A stretch of DNA of 44,467 bases from Spirosoma spitsbergense DSM 19989 (lineage in GTDB: Bacteria > Bacteroidota > Bacteroidia > Cytophagales > Spirosomataceae). The stretch's first letter is position 1. Each line of letters begins with the position of its first letter. The position numbers were made by a program, and so were the translations under genes. The notes beneath the pieces are model-generated. The model searched no databases. It was not told where the DNA came from and saw only the letters and a list, made by a program, of their open reading frames with translations. The stretch lies in assembly GCF_000374085.1 (NCBI RefSeq), contig NZ_KB893580.1:1-44467 (forward strand). Direction: 5' to 3'. Below are positions 21,975 to 31,195 of the stretch, in pieces.

Positions 21975-24458
21975 ATGACAACGAAGAACTATTCCCTCAT
22001 AAACCGACAATGGCTGACCGATTCCCGACAGCTAACCGGACTACCCGGCGAAAAACAACTGGCTGACGTTGTTTTTTTCGCCATCCGGGGTGAACACCAT
22101 GACGGGCACGCTTTTATCGGTGACCTCTACCGAAAAGGGGTCCGGCGGTTCGTGGTGGAGCGTTTGGCCCTGACCGACCGGCGGGCTGAACTCAGCCAGT
22201 ATACCGAAGCCGAATTCATGGAGGTAGATAGTAGTTTACAAACCCTGCAAACGCTGGCTGCCGAGCACCGGCAGCGATTTCAAATTCCGGTAATTGGTAT
22301 CACGGGGAGTAATGGAAAAACCATCGTGAAAGAATGGCTGGCCCACCTGCTGTCCGATGACTTTGTTATTGCCAAAAGCCCCAAAAGCTATAATTCTCAA
22401 CTGGGCGTTCCCCTGTCGGTGCATGAGTTGACCCCCCGTCATACGCTGGGTATTTTTGAAGCCGGCATTTCACAGGCGCAGGAGATGCCCGCCCTCGAAC
22501 GCATCATCCGGCCCACCATTGGCGTGTTTACCAATGTTGGCACGGCCCATGATGAAGGCTTCCGAACCCGGAAACAGAAAATTGCGGAGAAACTCCGGCT
22601 ATTTACCCACGCGGACACCCTCATTTACTGCACCGATTACGTCGATATCGACGAGGAAGTAAACCTACTCCTGAAAGCCGTTAACCCCCACATCCAGTGC
22701 GTTACCTGGTCAATGCAGGGGAATAAAGCAACGTATCAGGTAGAACTAAGCGGAAGTGAACTGACCCTGACCAGCCCGGAGACCGGCTCCATTCGGGTAA
22801 CCCTTCCCTTTACAGACCCGGCCTCCGTCGAGAACCTGACACACTGTCTGGTAACGATGCTGACGATACGCGCCGAAACAGGTACGCAGCTTCAGCCCCG
22901 CCTGAATCGGTTGCGCCCGGTGTCGATGCGACTGGAACAAAAAGCGGGTATCAATAACTGCGTGCTGATTGATGACTCGTATAATAACGACGTAGCGGGT
23001 CTTCAACTGGCCCTCCGCTTTTTGAATCAGCAGACCACCCGAACACGCCGGGTCGTTTTTTTATCCGATGTCCTCCAGTCGGGGCAACCGGAACAGGACC
23101 TGTATGCGCTGGTCAGTACCCTGATTAAGGAGGCCGACGTAGCCCAGTTCATTGGTATTGGTCCCGTATTGAGTCGTAACGCCCATTTGTTTGCTGACAA
23201 TAGTTTGTTTTATACATCTACCGATGATTTGCTGGCCCATTTCCTCTTTCATACACTACAGAACAGTGCGGTACTGGTGAAAGGAGCACGGCCCTTCTCA
23301 TTTGAGCGGATTAGTAACCGACTGGCGGAAAAAGTGCACGGCACGGTGCTCGACATTAACCTCGATGCCCTGACCCATAACCTGAATAGCTACCGGGAAA
23401 AAGTTGGTTCCGGCACGAAGATTATGGTTATGGTAAAGGCATTTGCCTACGGAAGTGGCAGTACGGAAGTAGCCCAGCTGCTTCAGTACCATCGGGTCGA
23501 CTATCTGGCGGTTGCCTATGCCGACGAAGGGGTGGCCCTTAGAAAGAACGGAATCAACCTGCCGATTATGGTGATGAATCCCGCTCCCGAAACCTTTTCG
23601 GCCCTGCTGGCCTACCGCCTGGAGCCGGAGATTTATAGTATGCGGGTGCTGACCGAGTGGGGAGATTTTTTAGCCAGTAACAGGAGTGACCGGGTCACCC
23701 CTGCTACAGAATCCTGCATCCATCTAAAAATTGACACGGGCATGCACCGGCTTGGTTTTCTGGAATCCGAACTACCCGGAGTGGCCGATTACCTGAATAC
23801 GCAGCCAACGCTGCAGGTTGCGTCGGTGTTCAGCCATCTGGTTGGTTCGGACGAAGCCCGGTTCAATGCATTTTCACAGCAGCAGTACGAAACGTTCCTG
23901 CGGAGCACAACCATACTGGAAACGGCTTTAGGCTATCGGCCTACCCGACATATGCTCAATTCGGCGGGTATCATGCGGTTTCCGGACTACAAGCTTGATA
24001 TGGTTCGGCTGGGCATTGGCCTTTACGGGGTTGAAGCCAGCGGGCTGAACCCTTCCGTATTACATACGGTCGGTACGCTACGAACGGTTATCAGCCAGAT
24101 TAAAACCGTCAGGGCGGGCGAGTCAGTCGGCTACAGTCGCCGGGGAGTACTCACGCACGATGCCCGCATTGCTACGCTGGCTATTGGCTACGCCGATGGC
24201 TACGACCGCCGGTTCGGGAACGGTATCGGTCAGGTACTGGTCAATGGAACACGATGTGAAACAGTGGGTAACGTCTGTATGGACATGACGATGGTTGACA
24301 TTACGTCGGCAGTGGCATCAGAAGGGGATGTCGTTATTATTTTCGGTCCTGAATTACCCATCAGCGAGCTGGCCCGACAAATTGGCACCATTCCCTATGA
24401 ACTGTTAACCGGCATCAGTGAGCGGGTAAAACGGGTATTTTTCAAAGAAGGTAATTAG
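21975..24458 (+). CDS. murF-alr: Bifunctional UDP-MurNAc-tripeptide:D-Ala-D-Ala ligase / alanine racemase
   Basis: 827-residue cytosolic fusion, standard in Bacteroidota. It makes D-alanine and adds D-Ala-D-Ala to the peptidoglycan precursor. The N-terminal MurF half (~1-455) has the ATP loop ITGSNGKTIVKEW near residue 110, the 'YNSQLGVPLSV' block, and LIDDSYNNDVAG. The C-terminal Alr half begins HGTVLDINLDALTHNL; its PLP lysine is K488 in VMVKAFAYGSG. It also has HLKIDTGMHRLGF, RLGIGLYG, VGYSRRGVL and GNVCMDMTMVDIT. A strong intrinsic terminator follows. Confidence 0.97.
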   Translation: MTTKNYSLINRQWLTDSRQLTGLPGEKQLADVVFFAIRGEHHDGHAFIGDLYRKGVRRFVVERLALTDRRAELSQYTEAEFMEVDSSLQTLQTLAAEHRQRFQIPVIGITGSNGKTIVKEWLAHLLSDDFVIAKSPKSYNSQLGVPLSVHELTPRHTLGIFEAGISQAQEMPALERIIRPTIGVFTNVGTAHDEGFRTRKQKIAEKLRLFTHADTLIYCTDYVDIDEEVNLLLKAVNPHIQCVTWSMQGNKATYQVELSGSELTLTSPETGSIRVTLPFTDPASVENLTHCLVTMLTIRAETGTQLQPRLNRLRPVSMRLEQKAGINNCVLIDDSYNNDVAGLQLALRFLNQQTTRTRRVVFLSDVLQSGQPEQDLYALVSTLIKEADVAQFIGIGPVLSRNAHLFADNSLFYTSTDDLLAHFLFHTLQNSAVLVKGARPFSFERISNRLAEKVHGTVLDINLDALTHNLNSYREKVGSGTKIMVMVKAFAYGSGSTEVAQLLQYHRVDYLAVAYADEGVALRKNGINLPIMVMNPAPETFSALLAYRLEPEIYSMRVLTEWGDFLASNRSDRVTPATESCIHLKIDTGMHRLGFLESELPGVADYLNTQPTLQVASVFSHLVGSDEARFNAFSQQQYETFLRSTTILETALGYRPTRHMLNSAGIMRFPDYKLDMVRLGIGLYGVEASGLNPSVLHTVGTLRTVISQIKTVRAGESVGYSRRGVLTHDARIATLAIGYADGYDRRFGNGIGQVLVNGTRCETVGNVCMDMTMVDITSAVASEGDVVIIFGPELPISELARQIGTIPYELLTGISERVKRVFFKEGN

Positions 24459-24491
24459 GGTATCACCCCTGTTCAAACCGTCTTCAAAAGA

Positions 24492-24524
24492 CAAAAGCTC
24501 CCGGTGGGAGCTTTTGCCTTTTTT
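24492..24524 (+). terminator. Intrinsic terminator after murF-alr
   Basis: CAAAAGCTCCC (24492-24502), loop GGT, GGGAGCTTTTG (24506-24516), then CC and a T-run. The hairpin is perfect and starts 34 bases past the stop codon. It may also serve the convergent sigma-factor gene. Confidence 0.9.
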
Positions 24525-24588
24525 TCAGTAAGAAAAACTTCAAACCAGTTTTACCCTGTTCGTCTGACAGGCATCCGTAGTGGCCTGA

Positions 24589-25143
24589 TTAATCGACAAA
24601 TCGCTGTACACAAAGCTGCTGCACTTTTGCCCGGCTTCGCTTTAGTCTCATTTTGACCGCACTTATCTTAAGGTCGTACAGTTGGGCAATTTCATCTATG
24701 CTCAATCCATCTTCGTATTTCAGCCGTAGAATAGTGCGTTCCTGAGGAGATAAAGTACCAATAACCTGTTGCATGACCTGATAGGATTCTTCCCGCAACT
24801 GAGTTTCCATGGAGTCTTCATACGTAGTGCTCTCGTGGCTTTCTTCCAGTTGCGTCGTGGAAAATCGTTTAGCCAATCGAAGCTGGTCAGCGCAGTAATT
24901 ATAAGAGATGGAGTAAAGCCAGGTCGAGAAACTGGACCGTTGCTGAAAGCCCTCCAGTTTACCGAATACTTTTATGAAGATATCCTGGGTAAAATCTTCC
25001 GCCTTGTCCGAATCTTTCGTCATCTGCAAACAGCGGTGGTAGACTTTATTTACGTAACGATTGTAGAGGGTTTCAAAACACTGCGTCGTATTATGGGGTA
25101 GGTATTGACGAATCATCTCTTCGTCTGTCATATATGTATCCAT
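24589..25143 (-). CDS. ECF-type RNA polymerase sigma factor
   Basis: 184 residues (MTDEEM, four codons in, is an alternative start). Region σ2 (~20-85) reads FETLYNRYVNKVYHRCLQMTKD, DFTQDIFIKVFGKLEGF and FSTWLYSISYNYCADQLR. An acidic linker follows (LEESHESTTYEDSMET). Region σ4 (~125-180) reads LSPQERTILRLKYEDGLSIDEIAQ, then ISAVKMRLKRSRAKVQQL. No anti-sigma or SusC/D gene adjoins it. The next gene upstream on the same strand is a coiled-coil envelope protein 218 bases away. Target genes cannot be inferred. Confidence 0.93.
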   Translation of the reverse strand: MDTYMTDEEMIRQYLPHNTTQCFETLYNRYVNKVYHRCLQMTKDSDKAEDFTQDIFIKVFGKLEGFQQRSSFSTWLYSISYNYCADQLRLAKRFSTTQLEESHESTTYEDSMETQLREESYQVMQQVIGTLSPQERTILRLKYEDGLSIDEIAQLYDLKISAVKMRLKRSRAKVQQLCVQRFVD

Positions 25144-25361
25144 ATCTGCATGAGGAGTAACAAATAATTTATGGATTAGGGGTTACAAATTATCCTGTAA
25201 TAATAGTACACGGTATAGTAATATCATCCAATTATGTCAAATAAATTTATCAGATGGCGTAATCAGGGTCTAAACAGTAAATTATATTCCCCCTTGGATT
25301 GGCAAACACAATACCGATTAACCAGTAAGGTTATATGTAGTAACCAACTCGTCCTAACGCA

Positions 25362-26045
25362 TTAATTACTGCTCTTCGATTTCACCGCTTCTACATTACT
25401 CTTTCGGCTTTCCAGTTCCAAAAGGGCTTTTTCCTGTTCGGTTTTATTGGTTTCTGTATCCTTCTGTAGTTGCAGCAGTTCTTTATCGTTGTCCTCTATT
25501 CGTTTCAGAAGCCGTTCTTTTTCTTTGGCGTTCTGCTCGATGGCACGCTGAAGTCGCTCGCCGTTACGAACCAGTTTCTGGTGATTTTTCTGGGCCTCGT
25601 CAAACCCGTCCTGCGCCACGCGTACCTCCTGCCCGTAAAGGGTACTCCTGCTAAAGTTTTTGAGTAGTTCTTCAGCACCGGAATACCCAACCCCACCCGT
25701 AGTAACATAATTACCACTCCCGAGGTCGAACGCGGCAAAAATGGTAGCGGATGTGCGCGATGATTTTACGGTACTAACCATATTGACAGGCTCCGATGAT
25801 ACGGCCGGTATGCTGGCATTGGGCACGCGGTAGGTTCCCCGCGAAGCCGATACGCGTCCGTACTTCTGTAGTTGGGTTTCCCAATCTTTTTCAATTTGCT
25901 TCCCATCTCCCTGAAGGGTCAGGTATAGTCCCGCAATTTTACCCTTGTCAACTGTACTTTCACCCGCGTAAACAGTTTGAGCGTGGGTACAATTGCACGC
26001 TGTCAACAAATAGCCAAGTATAATAAAACGTACAAATGTTATCAT
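25362..26045 (-). CDS. Exported coiled-coil protein, unknown family
   Basis: 227 residues. The N-terminal signal MITFVRFIILGYLLTACNCTHAQ can be read as a lipoprotein signal (LLTA-C17) or as a type I signal cut after HAQ. A β-rich middle (~25-135) contains a Gly-rich SGNYVTTGGVGYSG. From ~140 to the end it is a highly charged coiled coil (ERLQRAIEQNAKEKERLLK, then DNDKELLQLQKDTETN). I do not recognise the family. It lies between the ECF sigma-factor gene and the THUMP-like methyltransferase gene, all on the minus strand with sizeable gaps. Confidence 0.7.
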   Translation of the reverse strand: MITFVRFIILGYLLTACNCTHAQTVYAGESTVDKGKIAGLYLTLQGDGKQIEKDWETQLQKYGRVSASRGTYRVPNASIPAVSSEPVNMVSTVKSSRTSATIFAAFDLGSGNYVTTGGVGYSGAEELLKNFSRSTLYGQEVRVAQDGFDEAQKNHQKLVRNGERLQRAIEQNAKEKERLLKRIEDNDKELLQLQKDTETNKTEQEKALLELESRKSNVEAVKSKSSN

Positions 26046-26092
26046 GGTTATGATCTGACTAGTGAGTTAAATGAGTAGGTATGTACCTCTGT

Positions 26093-27313
26093 TTACGCTT
26101 GAACCAAATCTGCTTTTTGGGTAATTAACAGCCGCTTATCACCGTTCAGCAGGGTGGTTGCCAAAATGTAAATTGAACCACCTTCCCGTAAAGATAATTT
26201 TTTCCGCATTTCTGCTACGGTCTGCGGAAAGTTTCGTGTAGTCAGGTTGGCTTTCAGGTCGGGGATATGCTTTTTAAGGGTGTTTTTGTCGGGTTTGATT
26301 ATTTCCTTAAGCTGGAAAATCCGACCGGGGAAATCAGCCTTCAGCGCATCACTGGTATACAAATGGCTGTTGGGGGCTAGTTTAACCAAACCGTATCGAG
26401 CAGCCACTATCCGAAACGCACCTGCCTTCAATACGGCGGCATTGGGCTCATACAGGTACTTTTTGGGGTTACCAAAGTCAACGGCTGCGGTTAATTCTTC
26501 CTGCCAGAGAAACTGTAGACCAACTACGGTATCCGGCAACAGGTTAACAGTGTTAAATTTAACATTAACTTTATCAACAAACTGATTATCAATAACAAAC
26601 AATAACTCCTTCACTTCCCCCTGTACTGCTACAATATGCACCGTTTCTACGCGGTTGGCCAGCTGTTTCAGGGCTAAATCGATGTCCAGTAACGGGGAAA
26701 CTTTCACCAGAATTTTACGGGTGTACTGTAGTAACCGATCGAGTACACCCGGCTGGGTAATGTCGGGTTCGCAGTCGTCCAGTTTCACTACTTTACCGCC
26801 CTGCTCATCGCGCCGGTGTGGATCGAGGTAGAGCCAGTCAGCCTTCTTGTCCCGACTGCCCGCTGTGATCTGGCCAAGCATACGTATCCCATCCCCCACC
26901 AGAAACCCGGCATTGGTCACGCCCAGCAGCGGCAGGTTGTACCGGGCGTGTTCTACCAGTTCGGGTTGCTGTTCCACGTACACAACGTGTCCCGTTCGGC
27001 GGGAGAATGCCCAGGTATCAACGCCCATCCCACCCGTAACGTCAACCAGTAACGCGCCCTGCACCAGCGATGCCTTGTACAGGGCCGTTCGCTCCGAGGA
27101 AGCCTGCTCCACCGATAACGCCGGGGGAAAAATCAGGGTATCAGTCGCATACCAGGCCGGCAACTTATCGCGGGCTTTCTGACGGGCCAGTACCTGAGCC
27201 ACCAGTTTCCTGATGTCCATACCAACGGGATGACTGCGTAGCAGCCATGATCGGACATCGGTGGTCAGGTTTTCCCGTATAAATAATTTTTCAGCGTCAG
27301 TTAAAGGGGTCAA
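26093..27313 (-). CDS. THUMP-like class I SAM-dependent methyltransferase
   Basis: 406 residues. After an N-terminal helical region (~1-85), the AdoMet motif I LLVDVTGGMGVDTWAFSRR lies near residues 88-106. VVYVEQQPELVEHARYN follows. The catalytic-type motif WLYLDPHRRDEQGG lies near 165-178. The C-terminal THUMP-like part includes LYEPNAAVLKAGAFRIVAARYG and ends in the family's basic β-strands (TTLLNGDKRLLITQKADLV). Proteins of this layout are predicted nucleic acid methyltransferases; the substrate is unknown. Divergent from the SulP gene. Confidence 0.88.
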   Translation of the reverse strand: MTPLTDAEKLFIRENLTTDVRSWLLRSHPVGMDIRKLVAQVLARQKARDKLPAWYATDTLIFPPALSVEQASSERTALYKASLVQGALLVDVTGGMGVDTWAFSRRTGHVVYVEQQPELVEHARYNLPLLGVTNAGFLVGDGIRMLGQITAGSRDKKADWLYLDPHRRDEQGGKVVKLDDCEPDITQPGVLDRLLQYTRKILVKVSPLLDIDLALKQLANRVETVHIVAVQGEVKELLFVIDNQFVDKVNVKFNTVNLLPDTVVGLQFLWQEELTAAVDFGNPKKYLYEPNAAVLKAGAFRIVAARYGLVKLAPNSHLYTSDALKADFPGRIFQLKEIIKPDKNTLKKHIPDLKANLTTRNFPQTVAEMRKKLSLREGGSIYILATTLLNGDKRLLITQKADLVQA

Positions 27314-27348
27314 TACAAAGTTATTTTAATCTTATTTTAATCTATGTG

Positions 27349-27356
27349 TACCTTTG
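27349..27356 (+). promoter_or_regulatory. Candidate -7 box (TACCTTTG) for the SulP gene
   Basis: Exact TAnnTTTG match 58 bases before the SulP start. The minus strand also has TAACTTTG at 27316-27323, only 3 bases before the divergent methyltransferase start. No TTG at the expected -33 spacing is seen for either. Confidence 0.4.
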
Positions 27357-27414
27357 AACAGGGACATCAGTCAACGTCCCATCACCAGCATACCAACACG
27401 GTCACTATACGTCT

Positions 27415-29007
27415 ATGCAACTGTTTACCCCCTTGAATTCCCTTCGGAATTACCAATCCACTTACTTCCGGCAGGATTTTCCGGCCGGTCTATCCGTGTT
27501 TCTTATCGCTCTGCCGCTTTGCCTGGGTATTGCCCTGGCTTCGGGTGCTCCCCTATTTTCGGGCCTGGTGGCCGGTATGATCGGCGGGATTGTGGTTGGG
27601 TTATTTTCAGGTTCAGAAATCAGTGTGAGCGGCCCCGCTGCCGGACTGGCCGTAATCGTGGCCGATGCCATTACAAAGGTAGGATCTTACGAAGCATTTC
27701 TGGTAGCAGTCGTGCTGGCGGGCCTGATGCAGTTCATCCTGGGCTTGATAAAAGCCGGCCGGTTTAGTGGTTTTTTTCCCGATAGTGTGATTAAAGGGAT
27801 GCTGGTTGCCATCGGTATTGTTATTATCCTGAAACAGATTCCGCACGCGCTGGGGCGCGATAATGATTACGAAGGCGACTATGAGTTTCAGCAACTGGCC
27901 GATGGGGAAAATACACTATCCGAACTATACCGGGCTGTCGAAACGGCCAGTCCCGGGGCGGTTTTGATCAGTGTTCTTTCGCTGGGTTTTCTGATTGGCT
28001 GGGAGAAACTGACCAGTCGCGACAAACGCCCGTTCGTTAAAAACTTCCCGGCGGCTCTGGTCGTGGTGATCATGGGAGTGGCACTCAATGAATTTTTTCA
28101 GGTAGCCGTGCCCGGCTGGTACCTGGGCGATACGGCCCATCAGCACATGGTCCAGATACCCATTATTGCACCGGGAAAAAGCCTCTTTTCCATCTTTGAT
28201 TTCCCAGATTTCAGCACGTTGGCAAACCCGCATATTTATGGACTGGCGGCCACCATTGCCCTGGTAGCCAGTCTGGAAACCCTGTTGAACCTCGAAGCAT
28301 CTGACCGGCTCGACTCGGCCAAACGCGTATCGTCTACCAATCAGGAACTGATCGCGCAGGGCATTGGCAATATGCTGTCGGGGTTGATTGGCGGATTGCC
28401 CGTTACGTCGGTAGTGGTTCGAACATCGGCCAATATATACGGAGGAGCACGCACCCGGTTGTCGGCTATACTGCACGGTCTTTTTCTACTGGTAGCGGTC
28501 TTTCTGGGCGGTGCCCTGCTCAACCGGATTCCGCTGTCCTGCCTGGCGGCTGTACTGATTATGGTGGGCTATAAGCTGGCCAAGCCAGCCATTTTCAAAA
28601 AAACGTATCGGGACGGCTGGAGTCAGTTCGTTCCGTTCGTCGTGACGGTAGCCGGTATCATTTTCACCGACCTGCTGATCGGTATTGCGCTGGGCACGGT
28701 GGTGGGGATAATTTTTGTGCTCCATACCAATTTTCAGACTACCTTCCGCCTGACCCGGAAGGGAAAGCAGGTAACCATTGTGTTTGAGAAAGACCTGTAT
28801 TTCCTGAGCAAGCCGCAGTTGAAAGAAGCGTTAGGCTCTCTTAAACCCGGCGATACCGTGTTGGTTAATGGCAGTAAAGCCCCGTTTATTGATCACGACA
28901 TCTATAATATGCTTTACGATTACCAGGAAACGGCAAAGGTGCAGGGCATCACGTATGAACTTCAGGAGGTCCGGCTGAACCGCCGGAAGCGAAAAGCAAC
29001 GACCTGA
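27415..29007 (+). CDS. SulP-family inorganic anion transporter
   Basis: 530-residue inner-membrane transporter (SLC26/SulP). The N-terminus is FRQDFPAGLSVFLIALPLCLGIALASGAP, the family signature, followed by GSEISVSGPAAGLAVIV and 10-12 further hydrophobic segments to ~435. The C-terminal ~90 residues form a short STAS-like cytosolic domain (VTIVFEKDLYFLSKPQLKEAL). The substrate could be sulfate, bicarbonate or another anion. No carbonic anhydrase or sulfate-assimilation gene is adjacent to decide. A GH30 gene follows after 45 bases on the same strand. Confidence 0.92.
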   Translation: MQLFTPLNSLRNYQSTYFRQDFPAGLSVFLIALPLCLGIALASGAPLFSGLVAGMIGGIVVGLFSGSEISVSGPAAGLAVIVADAITKVGSYEAFLVAVVLAGLMQFILGLIKAGRFSGFFPDSVIKGMLVAIGIVIILKQIPHALGRDNDYEGDYEFQQLADGENTLSELYRAVETASPGAVLISVLSLGFLIGWEKLTSRDKRPFVKNFPAALVVVIMGVALNEFFQVAVPGWYLGDTAHQHMVQIPIIAPGKSLFSIFDFPDFSTLANPHIYGLAATIALVASLETLLNLEASDRLDSAKRVSSTNQELIAQGIGNMLSGLIGGLPVTSVVVRTSANIYGGARTRLSAILHGLFLLVAVFLGGALLNRIPLSCLAAVLIMVGYKLAKPAIFKKTYRDGWSQFVPFVVTVAGIIFTDLLIGIALGTVVGIIFVLHTNFQTTFRLTRKGKQVTIVFEKDLYFLSKPQLKEALGSLKPGDTVLVNGSKAPFIDHDIYNMLYDYQETAKVQGITYELQEVRLNRRKRKATT

Positions 29008-29036
29008 ATCATCAGTCAGTATAGACAGCCACAGGC

Positions 29037-29044
29037 TACCTTTG
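29037..29044 (+). promoter_or_regulatory. -7-like box (TACCTTTG) directly before the GH30 start
   Basis: Exact TAnnTTTG match ending 8 bases before the GH30 ATG. If used, the transcript would begin at or next to the start codon (leaderless). No matching TTG lies 17-23 bases upstream, so it could be chance. Confidence 0.3.
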
Positions 29045-29052
29045 TCCTGACA

Positions 29053-30492
29053 ATGGACCGATTTACACATACACAATGGCGCTGGCGGTATATCGTCTGG
29101 GTTCTGTTATTTTTCCCGATAGCGAACCAGCTTTTTGCCCAGACCCGGCCTGGATTAGGCAGACCTGAACGGATTGATTACTGGCTGACGGACCCGGCCA
29201 GATCGATTCTGTTTGTGCAGCAGCCGTCACTGTCGTTTGGCGGTTTGGCTGAACAGGGGCCGGTTATTCATGTCGATGCGTCGCAAACCTACCAGCCCAT
29301 CGACGGTTTTGGCTACACCCTCACGGGGGGCAGTGCTACGCTCATTCACCAGATGGCGGCCCCCGACCGGACCAAACTGCTACAGGAACTCTTTTCGACC
29401 AGCGGAAAAGGCATTGGCGTGAGCTACCTGCGGGTGAGTATCGGCGCTTCTGACCTCGACGAGCGGGTGTTTTCCTACGATGATCTATCCGATGGGCAAA
29501 CGGACCCTGCGCTCGCCAAATTCAGTCTGGCCCCCGACCGGGCGCACCTGATTCCGGTACTGAAAGAAATTCTGGCCATCAACCCAACCCTGAAAATTCT
29601 GGGTTCTCCCTGGTCGCCCCCTGTCTGGATGAAAACCAATGGAAACTCAAAAGGCGGGAGCCTGAAACTGGCCTACTACGATGCCTACGCCCGCTACTTC
29701 GTGAAGTACATTCAGGGAATGGCTAGAGAAGGCATTCGGATTGACGCCATCACGATACAGAATGAGCCCCTACATCCCGGTAATAACCCCAGCCTGCTCA
29801 TGCTCCCGGCCGAGCAGGCACTATTCATCAAAAAAAGTCTGGGACCGGCCTTCAAAGCAGCCAAACTGAAAACGAAAATTATTCTGTACGACCACAACGC
29901 CGACCGCCCGGATTACCCGATTACGGTACTAAACGATCCCGAAACCCGACAGTACGTGGATGGATCGGCGTTTCACCTGTACGCCGGGCCGATTAGTGCC
30001 CTGTCGGAGGTTCATACCGCGTATCCCGACAAGAACATTTATTTCACCGAGCAGTGGATTGGCGCACCGGGCAATATGAAAGGCGACTTGGTGTGGCACG
30101 TTCGCGAACTGATTATTGGGGCAACCCGCAACTGGAGCCGGAACGTATTACAATGGAATTTAGCTGCCGACCCAAACCAAAATCCGCACACGCCGGGTGG
30201 CTGCGATAAGTGTCTGGGCGCACTTACTATCAGCGGCAATACCGTCACACGGAATCCGGCCTATTATAACGTGGCGGTTGCGTCTAAATTCGTCCGGCCC
30301 GGCTCCGTGCGTATTGCCTCCGATGAACCAAAAAACCTCCCCAACGTAGCCTTCAAAACACCCGATGGCTATCTGGTACTTATCGTACTGAACGACAGCA
30401 AGTCATCCCTCCGCTTCAGCATCGACAGTAAGGGAAAACAGCTAAGTGCAACGCTGGCTGGCGGGGCGGTGGGGACGTATGTATGGCGTTAA
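29053..30492 (+). CDS. Glycoside hydrolase family 30 (glucosylceramidase-like), secreted
   Basis: 479 residues with a signal peptide ending near residue 30 (LLFFPIANQLFA|Q). It has the GH30 β/α-barrel plus β-sandwich layout. Cues: YQPIDGFGYTLTGGSATLIHQM near 79-100, LRVSIGASDLDERVFSYDD, ILGSPWSPPVWMKTN, the acid/base Glu in DAITIQNEPLHPGN near 235, and the nucleophile Glu in NIYFTEQWIGAPGN near 334. Family members cleave β-1,6-glucan, glucosylceramide or xylan; the exact substrate is not decidable here. The C-terminal sandwich ends LAGGAVGTYVWR. It may act on fungal or plant β-glucans (inference). Confidence 0.9.
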   Translation: MDRFTHTQWRWRYIVWVLLFFPIANQLFAQTRPGLGRPERIDYWLTDPARSILFVQQPSLSFGGLAEQGPVIHVDASQTYQPIDGFGYTLTGGSATLIHQMAAPDRTKLLQELFSTSGKGIGVSYLRVSIGASDLDERVFSYDDLSDGQTDPALAKFSLAPDRAHLIPVLKEILAINPTLKILGSPWSPPVWMKTNGNSKGGSLKLAYYDAYARYFVKYIQGMAREGIRIDAITIQNEPLHPGNNPSLLMLPAEQALFIKKSLGPAFKAAKLKTKIILYDHNADRPDYPITVLNDPETRQYVDGSAFHLYAGPISALSEVHTAYPDKNIYFTEQWIGAPGNMKGDLVWHVRELIIGATRNWSRNVLQWNLAADPNQNPHTPGGCDKCLGALTISGNTVTRNPAYYNVAVASKFVRPGSVRIASDEPKNLPNVAFKTPDGYLVLIVLNDSKSSLRFSIDSKGKQLSATLAGGAVGTYVWR

Positions 30493-30504
30493 CGGTTGCG
30501 GGAT

Positions 30505-31188
30505 TTATTTCAGCCAACTCAACGCCCGCCCTTTTAACTGTACATCCGCTTTAGGCGAAGCCTGCACGGTAAAGTTGTTCACCTGCGTATCATTCAGCCA
30601 GATACCGCTCGAATCCTGCACTGTGGCTTGTATAGATCCGTACTGGTTGGGGCCCATAGTGATGAAACTGTTTTGTCTGGCCACTACAGAAAAGGAGTTT
30701 AGCTTCCCTCCTGCCGTGCGGAGTCGGCTGTTCTGCACGATCACCCACAGGCTGTCCTTTTTGAGTTCAGACAACGTTACCCGCCCATCTTTAATCCGCA
30801 GGGTTTGTAGTGCCGGCAACCGAAGCACTAACCGAACGCCCAATTCCCGACTGGCATCCTCCCGCGGGTCGAGTTGATAGCTCGTATCGTCGGGGGTGAA
30901 TGTAACAAACACTGTATCCCCCTGCTGCTGCGTATGATAATATCTGGTAAAATCGGGGGCTATCAATGCCTGCGGTTTATCCGCGCTTTCCAGCACCACA
31001 ATTTCGGTGGTAGATGTTCCCTCAATGACCCAATGACGTGCCGTGGGCAGGCGTCTCGTGTCGAATTGCTGGTACGGATTACGCCAGTCGATGGTGTTGT
31101 ACTGTTGTTTGAGCAGCACATCGGTAGCCACCATGCCCGTAAGGGTAACCAGGGCAAGGATAGTGAGAAGGATATAGCTTGTTTTCAT
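30505..31188 (-). CDS. Membrane-anchored DUF2807/GIN-like β-helix protein
   Basis: 227 residues from the start MKTSYILLTILALVTLTGMVATDVLLKQQ. An alternative start five codons upstream (31203) overlaps the GntR gene by 8 bases. A single N-terminal membrane helix (~5-25) precedes a soluble extracytoplasmic domain with repeating short β-strands (LQTLRIKDGRVTLSELKKDS, then NSFITMGPNQYGSIQATVQD). This resembles the 'head GIN' putative auto-transporter adhesin domain (DUF2807), though not decisively. It is the last gene of the ABC/GntR operon, so it is probably co-regulated with the transporter. Confidence 0.65.
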   Translation of the reverse strand: MKTSYILLTILALVTLTGMVATDVLLKQQYNTIDWRNPYQQFDTRRLPTARHWVIEGTSTTEIVVLESADKPQALIAPDFTRYYHTQQQGDTVFVTFTPDDTSYQLDPREDASRELGVRLVLRLPALQTLRIKDGRVTLSELKKDSLWVIVQNSRLRTAGGKLNSFSVVARQNSFITMGPNQYGSIQATVQDSSGIWLNDTQVNNFTVQASPKADVQLKGRALSWLK

Positions 31189-31195
31189 GGTTGGT

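Noticed and set aside
21975..24458. Novel fusion of MurF and alanine racemase
   Set aside because: The fusion is the standard arrangement in Bacteroidota.
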